DNA of 17,537 bases from Kiritimatiellia bacterium. GTDB taxonomy: Bacteria; Verrucomicrobiota; Kiritimatiellia; RFP12; UBA1067. Where the stretch lies: positions 1 to 17,537 of the forward strand of contig JAQVQN010000006.1 of assembly GCA_028701555.1 (NCBI GenBank). The letters run 5' to 3'. The translations under genes were made by a program, and so were the position numbers. Below the pieces are notes generated by a model that was given only the letters and a program-made list of their open reading frames with translations, did not search any database and had not been told where the DNA came from. Each line of letters begins with the position of its first letter. The stretch's first letter is position 1. Below, one piece after another: positions 1-6,376 of the stretch.

Positions 1-828
1 AAGCAGGCCAAGCTGGTGGGGCAGGAAGGCAAGCCGGAGTGTTATTATTTCCCGGCGCAGCACAACAATGTCGGCAACAATTTTCCTTATACATTTTTTG
101 GACTGGTGCCAGGCACGACCAAAGCACAGGTGCGCAAGTGTCTGGAGAACTGGAACAAAGGCGACAACGGCATACTGGACATATCGCAAGCCTACCGGTT
201 AAAACCCGGCACCGGATGGATCGTGCCGCCGTGTGTGCTGCACGCGCCGGGCTCGCTCTGCACCTATGAGCCGCAGTGGGGCTCGGATGTCTTCGGCATG
301 TATCAGAGCCTGGTTGAAGGTCGTGAGGTGCCTTGGTCGCTGCTGGTCAAGGATATGCCGGCAGACAAGCATCAGGATCTGGATTATCTGGTAGACCAGC
401 TCGACTGGAGCCAGAACACTGATCCGCAGTTCCACAAGAAGCATTATCTGGAGCCCGTGCTGGCTGGCGGTTCGGCCGCCGCAGGCTACTTTGACAAATG
501 GATCTGCTACGGACGCATCAAAGGCTGGCAGTGCGTCACGGCCAAGGAACTCACGGTCATGCCTGGCTGCCGCTGCACGATCAAGGACGGCGGCGCATAC
601 GGCCTGATCACGGTACAGGGCAAGGGTAAAATCAACGGGCAGCTTTTAAGCAGCCCCAATCTGATTCGGTTCCATGATCTCACCGATGACGAGGTTTTTG
701 TGGTGCACGGCGCGGCACGCGCAGGCGTGACCTTTGAGAACACCTCCAAAACCGAGCCGCTTGTGGTTCTGCGCTATTTCGGTCCCGAGGTCAATCCTGA
801 CGCGCCGGACGTGGGAGTGAAAAAATGA
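1..828 (+). CDS. Cupin / phosphomannose isomerase-like protein, 5' end cut off
   Basis: The reading frame is open from the first base, so the true start lies left of the window; the GTG at 16 is only an internal codon. About 275 residues are visible. The central stretch, with a conserved-looking WIVPPCVLHAPGSL segment, resembles the metal-binding cupin core of type I mannose-6-phosphate isomerases. A second cupin-like half follows (roughly from GWQCVTAKELTVMPGC to the FENTSKTEPLVVLRYFG end). Phosphomannose isomerases interconvert fructose-6-P and mannose-6-P, but the real substrate here is unknown. The stop codon overlaps the start of the next gene (ATGA at 825-828), so the two are translationally coupled and probably act on the same sugar. 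The fold is fairly secure; the reaction is not. Confidence 0.65.
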   Translation, partial: KQAKLVGQEGKPECYYFPAQHNNVGNNFPYTFFGLVPGTTKAQVRKCLENWNKGDNGILDISQAYRLKPGTGWIVPPCVLHAPGSLCTYEPQWGSDVFGMYQSLVEGREVPWSLLVKDMPADKHQDLDYLVDQLDWSQNTDPQFHKKHYLEPVLAGGSAAAGYFDKWICYGRIKGWQCVTAKELTVMPGCRCTIKDGGAYGLITVQGKGKINGQLLSSPNLIRFHDLTDDEVFVVHGAARAGVTFENTSKTEPLVVLRYFGPEVNPDAPDVGVKK

Positions 829-1859
829 GCAACGCTTTCCCTAAACTGCATAATGCGACATGGCCGGGCGTTGTTGGCAAAGGACCGGGAACGCCCGAGC
901 CGGCGATCAGTCTGGAACAGATGATCGAACTCACAGCGGCAGCGGCTGTTGATGGCATCAAGTTTGATGGTGTCGACCTTTTTCTGTGTGCGCCGCATGT
1001 GGATATCGATGCCTCGGATGACGATTTGAAAAACCTTGCGGAGACTGTGACCGCGAAGGGGTTGGCCATTGGCTCCCTGGTGGCGCCGGTGTGGAGCGGT
1101 TGTGCTTTCGGCGATGCCGAGAAACGTGGCCATTGGCTTGAACAGGTGCGCAAGGCCTGCCGCATCGGTCGGTTTTTGCGTGAGTTGGGTGTGCGGCCTT
1201 CCGGCGTTATACGTGTTGATTCCTCGGGCGGGGTTGCTGATTGGGCCAAAGATCCAGCAGGTAACACAAAGCTTATAATCGAGACCTTCACAAAGGCGTG
1301 CGACATCGCCGAGGATGCAGGCGAATGGCTGGCAGCCGAGGGCGAGATCTGCTGGGGAGGAATGCACTCTTGGCGGGCCATGCTCGATGTATTGGAAGGC
1401 GTGGATCGCCCCAAGACTTTGGGGTTCCAGGCTGATATGGCGCATACCCTACTGTACATGCTGGGTTACAATGCGCCGGAGGACCGAATGGTGCCGCAAG
1501 ATTTCGAATGGAGCGACACTGCGACCTTCCGCGCGGCCTATGCCAAGCTTGCAGCTTTACTGCGGCCTTGGACCATCGACTTCCATGTGGCGCAGAACGA
1601 TGCCACGGTCAAGGGGCAGGGAACGCACGACAAAACCGGGCGTCACTGTTTGCCGGATGATCCGAACGCCAAGCTGGATATAGTCTGGTGCGCCGGACAG
1701 TGGCTACGGGACGCTGAAGGCGAACTGACCAAGACCATTCGCCACCTCTGTTGGGACGGCTGTATGTTCACCAATGAGGTGATGCTCAAGCCTGACACTT
1801 GGAACAGCATTCTAGGCTCGATGCAGCAGGTGCGCGAGGCGCACGGCTGGAGTGAATAA
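825..1859 (+). CDS. Sugar phosphate isomerase/epimerase-like TIM barrel protein
   Basis: This 344-residue protein looks like the AP-endonuclease-2/xylose-isomerase-like TIM barrel family, whose members isomerise or epimerise sugars and cyclitols using a bound divalent metal. Candidate metal ligands are spaced as in the family: E174 in AAEGEICW, D204 and H207 in FQADMAHT, H254 in DFHVAQND, and an acidic residue near E318. There is no signal peptide, so it is cytoplasmic. The ATG overlaps the stop of the cupin gene (ATGA) and a GGGAG sequence lies just upstream within that gene, which supports this start. With the cupin gene before it and a Gfo/Idh/MocA dehydrogenase 71 bases after it, it forms a typical sugar or inositol-like catabolic trio. 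The exact substrate cannot be read from the sequence. Confidence 0.75.
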   Translation: MSNAFPKLHNATWPGVVGKGPGTPEPAISLEQMIELTAAAAVDGIKFDGVDLFLCAPHVDIDASDDDLKNLAETVTAKGLAIGSLVAPVWSGCAFGDAEKRGHWLEQVRKACRIGRFLRELGVRPSGVIRVDSSGGVADWAKDPAGNTKLIIETFTKACDIAEDAGEWLAAEGEICWGGMHSWRAMLDVLEGVDRPKTLGFQADMAHTLLYMLGYNAPEDRMVPQDFEWSDTATFRAAYAKLAALLRPWTIDFHVAQNDATVKGQGTHDKTGRHCLPDDPNAKLDIVWCAGQWLRDAEGELTKTIRHLCWDGCMFTNEVMLKPDTWNSILGSMQQVREAHGWSE

Positions 1860-1930
1860 GCACAACTCTCGAATTAATCGATCTGTTCGAACCATTCAAA
1901 TTATTCGACTTTTAAAAGGACTTATCAGAA

Positions 1931-3070
1931 ATGGCAGCAAAAAAAGAGCTCAATATCGGAATGATCGGCTATGGCTTCATGGCTCGTACTCACTCGAACG
2001 CCTATCGCAGAGTCGGCAATTTCTTTGACGTTCCCTACAAACCCGTGCTGAAGAGTGTCTGCGGGCTGGTGGAGTCAGAGGCGCAGGCCTTTGCTGACCG
2101 CTGGGGTTATGAGACTTGCACGACAGACTGGCGCAAGGTTGTAGAGAGCAAGGAAATCGATGTCGTGGAAATCTGTGTGCCCAACAACTTTCATGCCGAG
2201 ATCGCCATAGCAGCGGCCAAGGCCGGCAAAATGATCATTTGCGAGAAGCCTATCGCCCGCAACAGCGTTGAGGCTTTAGCCATGACCGAGGCGGTCGAGG
2301 CTGCCGGTGTGCTTAACTTCGTTTCGTTCAACTATCGCAGGATACCTGCCGTGACACTGGCTAAGCAGTTGATTGATGAGGGGCGGCTCGGCAAAATCTT
2401 CCATTACCGCGCTAACTTCCTGCAGGACTGGACGATTTCGGCCGATGTGCCTCAGGGTGGCATGGCGACTTGGAGGCTGGATGCCAAAGCCGCTGGCTCA
2501 GGAGTGACCGGCGATCTGTTGGCCCACTGCATAGACCTTGCCGTCTGGCAGAATGGCGCTATCAAGGATGTGAACGCGATGACCGAGACGTTTGTCAAAG
2601 AGCGCAAGAATGTTGAAACCGGAAAGGTCGAGCCGGTCAATATTGATGACGCCTGCACTTTCTTCTGCCGGTTTGAGAACGGGTCTATGGGTAATTTCGA
2701 ATCGACACGTTATGCACGGGGTCACAAGGCGCTTTTCACTTTCGAGATCAACGGTGAGAAAGCCTCAATCCGCTGGGACTTGCACGACCTGCACCGCCTG
2801 CAATATTTCGATCACCGTGACGAGGGGATTGTGCGCGGTTGGCGCTCGATCCACGTCAGTGACGGCGACCAGCCTTACATGAAGAACTGGTGGGTGCCCG
2901 GCCTGCAGATCGGCTACGAGCATAGTTTCGTGCATCAGGTTGCGGACTTTCTTGAAGCCGCAGCCAAGGGAGAAAACGCGCGCCCGACCTTCCGCGACGC
3001 TTTGGAGACCGCCCGGGTCTGCGATGCGGTGCTAAAGTCGGCGGCAGACGGACAGTGGGTCAGCCTTTAG
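1931..3070 (+). CDS. Gfo/Idh/MocA family NAD(P)-dependent oxidoreductase
   Basis: The 379-residue protein starts with a Rossmann nucleotide-binding motif, GMIGYGFMARTHSNAY (residues 10-25). It carries the family signature CEKPIARN (104-111) with catalytic-type K106, the FNYRR segment (133-137), and the GDLLAHCIDLA block (194-204), where D195 and H199 match the conserved Asp and His of the family. These enzymes oxidise or reduce sugars, cyclitols and their derivatives with NAD(P). An AAAAGGA sequence at 1914-1920 lies 10 bases before the ATG. The 71-base gap from the upstream gene has no clear terminator, so it is probably in the same transcript as the cupin and TIM-barrel genes. The substrate is unknown; the WRLDAKAAGSG stretch is of a type common in sugar-acting members. 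Confidence 0.9.
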   Translation: MAAKKELNIGMIGYGFMARTHSNAYRRVGNFFDVPYKPVLKSVCGLVESEAQAFADRWGYETCTTDWRKVVESKEIDVVEICVPNNFHAEIAIAAAKAGKMIICEKPIARNSVEALAMTEAVEAAGVLNFVSFNYRRIPAVTLAKQLIDEGRLGKIFHYRANFLQDWTISADVPQGGMATWRLDAKAAGSGVTGDLLAHCIDLAVWQNGAIKDVNAMTETFVKERKNVETGKVEPVNIDDACTFFCRFENGSMGNFESTRYARGHKALFTFEINGEKASIRWDLHDLHRLQYFDHRDEGIVRGWRSIHVSDGDQPYMKNWWVPGLQIGYEHSFVHQVADFLEAAAKGENARPTFRDALETARVCDAVLKSAADGQWVSL

Positions 3071-3097
3071 TGGTTTGCGGTGCAGCCGTCATTAGGA

Positions 3098-3126
3098 TTG
3101 CTTTCAGGTAGGGGAGTCGTTAAAAT
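3098..3126 (+). promoter_or_regulatory. Weak candidate promoter before argG
   Basis: In the 92-base gap before argG there is a TTGCTT (3098-3103) and a TAAAAT (3121-3126) separated by 17 bases. The -10 element matches 5 of 6 consensus positions but the -35 only 3 of 6. It would allow the argG/DHOD-like pair to be transcribed separately from the sugar genes. By-eye match only. Confidence 0.3.
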
Positions 3127-3162
3127 TTCGAATCTTTCCAATACTTATGGGAGAAATTCGAG

Positions 3163-4404
3163 ATGGCATTGACATTGGCGGATCTGAAAGGCAAGACAGT
3201 TGGGGCGTGCGTGTCCGGCGGGCTGGACAGCCGAACTATCGCGAAGGTGATGGTCGAGGCAGGTGTTAAAGTGGTGGCTTTTTCGGCTGATCTAGGTCAG
3301 CCTGACGAAAAAAACATCAACGACATCAAGAAACGCATGGCACCTTGCGGCGTGGACACGGTCATAGTGGATTTGAGAGATGCCATGGCCGAGGCATGCT
3401 TTCAGGTCATTGAAGCCCAGGCCATGTATGACGGCGGGTATTGGAACTCGACTGGCATAGCGCGAGCAGTGACGGTGCGTGGTCTCCTGCCGGAGATGAA
3501 GAGGCGCAGATGTTCTGTGCTGGTGCACGGCGCCACTGGGCGCGGCAACGACCAGATGCGTTTCGAGCGCTACACCAATGTGCTGGAACCAAAGATGCAG
3601 GTTTATTCGCCGTGGCGCGACGCGGATCTGCTGCGTAAATTTGCGGGGCGTACGCAGATGGTGGAGTTCTTGTCCCAATACAACATCCAGGCATTTGTCG
3701 GCACTAAGAAGAAATATTCAACAGACTCTAACCTGGCCGGGCTTTCTCATGAGGCCGAGGACTTGGAGAGCATGGAGACTTCGATGCTGATCGTGGAACC
3801 GACCATGGGGGTGTGGCCGCATCAGGCACCGGATAAGGTCGAGCGTTTCACTGTACGCTTTGTTAAGGGCCGCGCGGTGCAGATCAACGGGCGGGAGGTC
3901 TCGCCACTTACGGCCATGCAGACAGCCAACAAATTGGCTGGACGAAATGGTATCGGCATGAAACACGCGCTGGAGAATCGCATAATCGGCACCAAAAGCC
4001 GTGGGGTGTACGAGGCCCCCGGAATGGAACTGCTGGCGACCTGTTTGCGTTACGTTTATCAGGCCACCATGGACCGCCGCGCCGGATTGCTTTTCGGCCA
4101 ATTGTCCAAACTGGTCGCCGACCAGATTTATGACGGACGGTATTTCGATCCAGTCACGCAGGCAGCGCGCGCCGCCATAAGTGTGTTCTCGAAGCACGCC
4201 ACAGGAGAGGTTGAAGTCGGTCTGTACAAAGGCAACATATTTTTCAATCGGCTGACCGGATGCCGGGCTTCGATCTACAACGAGGCGGATTCGTCGATGG
4301 AGGCCAGCGAAGGTCTCAATCCGGTCAGTTCGCAAGGGTTCGCTGAGATCCAAAGCGTCGAGGCGCGCATGTTGGCGCACGCCGGACAGATAGCTCCCAG
4401 ATAG
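3163..4404 (+). CDS. argG: Argininosuccinate synthase
   Basis: ArgG joins citrulline and aspartate with ATP, giving argininosuccinate, AMP and pyrophosphate, the penultimate step of arginine synthesis. The 413-residue protein has the PP-loop SGGLDS (18-23), SADLGQPDE (41-49), GATGRGNDQMRF (123-134), KYSTDSN plus SHEAEDLE (184-202) and ENRIIGTKSRGVYEAPG (271-287). From recalled sequences, the SADLGQPDE, YSTDSN and EAPG signatures fit the subfamily of E. coli ArgG better than the shorter, more widespread type. It is shorter at the C-terminus than the roughly 447-residue E. coli protein. The usual SGGLDTS is SGGLDSR here. GGGAGA lies before the ATG. No argH or other arginine gene is visible; the next gene is a DHOD-like flavoprotein. 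The family call is firm; whether it serves arginine synthesis or a special pathway is open. Confidence 0.92.
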   Translation: MALTLADLKGKTVGACVSGGLDSRTIAKVMVEAGVKVVAFSADLGQPDEKNINDIKKRMAPCGVDTVIVDLRDAMAEACFQVIEAQAMYDGGYWNSTGIARAVTVRGLLPEMKRRRCSVLVHGATGRGNDQMRFERYTNVLEPKMQVYSPWRDADLLRKFAGRTQMVEFLSQYNIQAFVGTKKKYSTDSNLAGLSHEAEDLESMETSMLIVEPTMGVWPHQAPDKVERFTVRFVKGRAVQINGREVSPLTAMQTANKLAGRNGIGMKHALENRIIGTKSRGVYEAPGMELLATCLRYVYQATMDRRAGLLFGQLSKLVADQIYDGRYFDPVTQAARAAISVFSKHATGEVEVGLYKGNIFFNRLTGCRASIYNEADSSMEASEGLNPVSSQGFAEIQSVEARMLAHAGQIAPR

Positions 4405-4407
4405 GTG
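4403..4407 (+). promoter_or_regulatory. Ribosome binding site deciding the start of the DHOD-like gene
   Basis: AGGTG lies 6 bases before the ATG at 4414. The GTG at 4405 is in frame and would directly follow the argG stop, but it is part of this Shine-Dalgarno sequence, so ATG 4414 is preferred. Confidence 0.6.
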
Positions 4408-4413
4408 TTTGTT

Positions 4414-5403
4414 ATGGTAGATTTGAAGACGTCTTTTCTTGGGCTAGAGCTGAAGAATCCTTTGGTGGTAAGTTCCTGTCCTTTCAGCAGCGATCCTGAA
4501 TCAGTTGCCCAGTTGGAGCAGGCTGGTATCGGCGCGGTGGTCATGCGCTCGATTTTTGAGGAGCAGATCCGGGAAGATGTCGCCACTATGGAGGCTTCGC
4601 TCGATGGAGACACCAGCGCGGCGGCAATGGAGTATCTGCGGACTGGGTTGGCCGGAAGATTTGGTGCCGAAAGTTATTTGGACACGCTGGCGGATATGCG
4701 CAGGCGCGTGAAGATTCCGTTGGTGGCGAGCGTCAACTGTGTGGAGGCTTCCAATTGGGTGGCGTACGCCAAGAAGATCGAGCGGGTAGGGGCGGATGCG
4801 CTGGAGCTTAACCTATACCACATGCCGGTTGATCCGGCTGAAGACGCATCGCATGTGGAGGGGCGTAGGCTCGCGCTGATCAAGGCGGTCTTGCGGGAAA
4901 CGCAAATGCCGGTTTCGATCAAGCTCAGTCCGCATTACACATCGCTGCTCTCATTCGCGCGGGCAGCCGATGCCTTGGGCGTGAAAGGCATGGTTCTTTT
5001 CAACCGTTTCCTGCAGACGGACGTGGACGTTGAAAAAGAGGAGATGTTTTTTGCCCCCGAATATTCCACGCCGTCGACTTTGCATTCGCAGTTGCGCTGG
5101 GCGGCGGTACTGCGCAACCGCGTCAAATGTAATATCGCGGTGAGCGGTGGCATACATGCTTGGGACGGGCTGGTCAAAGCCCTGCTGGTAGGCGCTAATG
5201 TCGGCTATGTCTGCTCGGCACTTTATGTGCGCGATGATTTTTGCGTGATAGGTGAGATTCTTGCCGGCCTTGCCGATTGGATGGGGCGTAAGGGATATCA
5301 TTGCATCGACGATTTTCGAGGTAAGCTTGGCGAGAGAGACCTGACTGACGGTAAAGGTTTTGAGCGTGTCCAGTATGTCAAGACAGCGGCGCGGATCAAG
5401 TGA
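4414..5403 (+). CDS. Dihydroorotate dehydrogenase-like flavoprotein
   Basis: The 329-residue protein (from ATG 4414) has the FMN-binding TIM barrel of the dihydroorotate dehydrogenase superfamily: an N-terminal LKNPLVVSSCPFS (13-25), SVNC (106-109), ELNLYHMP (131-138), VSIKLSP (167-173), LFNRF (195-199) and the phosphate-binding VSGGIHAWDG plus LLVGA (243-261). In true DHODs the segment at 131-138 is of the type LNxSCPN; here it is LNLYHMP. This matches the separate DHOD-like subfamily, whose physiological reaction I do not know, rather than a pyrimidine enzyme. It is cytoplasmic, with no signal peptide. It starts 9 bases after argG on the same strand, so the two are surely co-transcribed. 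A redox partner or an amino-acid or sulfur-related role are both possible; I do not call it PyrD. Confidence 0.8.
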   Translation: MVDLKTSFLGLELKNPLVVSSCPFSSDPESVAQLEQAGIGAVVMRSIFEEQIREDVATMEASLDGDTSAAAMEYLRTGLAGRFGAESYLDTLADMRRRVKIPLVASVNCVEASNWVAYAKKIERVGADALELNLYHMPVDPAEDASHVEGRRLALIKAVLRETQMPVSIKLSPHYTSLLSFARAADALGVKGMVLFNRFLQTDVDVEKEEMFFAPEYSTPSTLHSQLRWAAVLRNRVKCNIAVSGGIHAWDGLVKALLVGANVGYVCSALYVRDDFCVIGEILAGLADWMGRKGYHCIDDFRGKLGERDLTDGKGFERVQYVKTAARIK

Positions 5404-5466
5404 GCCAGTGTCTGGCAAGGGCCTCATCCCAATACAAGAAACACGAGTTTATAAGAATGGGCATGG

Positions 5467-5522
5467 ACCGGTGTAGATTGAACCACGGATGAACACAGAT
5501 AAACACGGTTTTTGTTTTTTTT
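5467..5522 (+). terminator. Possible weak terminator after the argG/DHOD-like pair
   Basis: ACCGGTGT (5467-5474) can pair with ACACGGT (5503-5509) with one bulged G, across a 28-base loop. A T-rich run (5509-5522, one G inside) follows. The long loop makes it a poor intrinsic terminator, but nothing better lies between 5404 and 5586. A GCCAG-TGT-CTGGC hairpin at 5404-5416 lacks a T tract. Confidence 0.25.
5480..5510. repeat. Degenerate 10-bp tandem repeat (three units)
   Basis: Three consecutive 10-base units, AACCACGGAT, GAACACAGAT and AAACACGGTT, fit the consensus RAACACRGAT in the 183-base gap before the TatD-like gene. I recall similar ACACGGATGAACAC-type strings as dispersed elements in many planctomycete, verrucomicrobial and other environmental genomes. 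That comparison is from memory and was not searched. Confidence 0.6.
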
Positions 5523-5586
5523 CTGAAAAAAGTTGAAAGCATAGCTACTAACAGCCACTTGCCATATTCAATTTAGGTGTTCACTG

Positions 5587-6375
5587 ATGTTCGACGCGCA
5601 TGCGCATCTTCATGCTAAGGAAATATCTGGGACGCTTGAACGTATTCTCGTTGATGCTGCGGCTGCGGGGGTTACTGGGATTTGCAGTTGCGGAACATGT
5701 CCGGAGGACTGGGCAGCCACGCAGATGTTGAGTCTGCGGCCGCTGCCGATGGTTTTGGTTCCCGGCTTCGGTGTGCATCCTTGGTATGCTGAACCATTGC
5801 CTGACGCATGGCTAGAGAGTCTGGAAGGCTGCCTTGACGCGAATCCGGTGGCGGCGGTCGGCGAGATCGGTCTAGACGGCGTGCGCGACGCGGTTTCGGC
5901 AGAGGTGCAGGAAAAGGTGTTTGTGGCACAGCTTGAGCTGGCGTCACGTTTATCGCGGCCCGTTATTTTACACGGTGCCCGTGCCTGGGGAAGACTGGTC
6001 GCTGTTTTGCGTCCATTCGCGAGCAGGCTGCCGGGGTTTGTCGCGCACGGGTTTGGCGGCTCTCGCGAGATTCTTACTAACATTGTCGCTATGGGCGGCT
6101 ATGTCTCATTCGCTGGATCGGTCTGCAACCACAAAGCGGTCAAGATCAGGGCTGCTGCCCGCGAAACGCCTGAATGCCAGATTTTAGTTGAGACCGACAC
6201 TCCTGATCTTTTTCCGCGCGGCGGCAAGTCGGCCGGCGCAGGCACTGGCGGCAAACCGCTGAACCAGCCTTGCAACCTCAGTTTGGTGTTGAGCGAGGTG
6301 GCAACCTTGCGCGGCATGGATCCAGACACGTTGGCGGATTTGACTGGTGCTAACGCGCGGAGGGTTCTGCTTTAG
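5587..6375 (+). CDS. TatD family metal-dependent hydrolase
   Basis: This 262-residue protein belongs to the TatD amidohydrolase family, cytoplasmic metal-dependent enzymes with reported DNase activity. The family ligands are in order: DAHAHLH (3-9, with H5 and H7), GVHPW (62-66), GEIGLD (92-97, E93 as bridging ligand), ILHGARAW (H129), VAHGFGGS (H154) and ETDTPDL (D204). The length is normal. The ATG is preceded by AGGTG (5575-5579) at a 7-base spacing. It lies 183 bases after the DHOD-like gene, behind a short repeat and a T-rich tract, so it may have its own transcript. Its stop is separated by a single base from the stop of the convergent glycosidase gene. The family is firm. The substrate is unknown, since TatD relatives also include hydrolases of other phosphoesters and of amides. 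Confidence 0.88.
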   Translation: MFDAHAHLHAKEISGTLERILVDAAAAGVTGICSCGTCPEDWAATQMLSLRPLPMVLVPGFGVHPWYAEPLPDAWLESLEGCLDANPVAAVGEIGLDGVRDAVSAEVQEKVFVAQLELASRLSRPVILHGARAWGRLVAVLRPFASRLPGFVAHGFGGSREILTNIVAMGGYVSFAGSVCNHKAVKIRAAARETPECQILVETDTPDLFPRGGKSAGAGTGGKPLNQPCNLSLVLSEVATLRGMDPDTLADLTGANARRVLL

Positions 6376-6376
6376 C

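Noticed and set aside
774..1459. Two long minus-strand open frames opposite the TIM-barrel gene
   Set aside because: They are antisense to a gene with clear family motifs, have no ribosome site, and translate to low-complexity Ser/Arg/Pro-rich text.
4405..4413. GTG at 4405 as the start of the DHOD-like gene
   Set aside because: It is part of the AGGTG ribosome site that fits ATG 4414 with normal spacing.
5404..5416. Small perfect hairpin GCCAG-TGT-CTGGC right after the DHOD-like gene as its terminator
   Set aside because: It is followed by AAGGGCC with no T run, so it does not have intrinsic terminator form.
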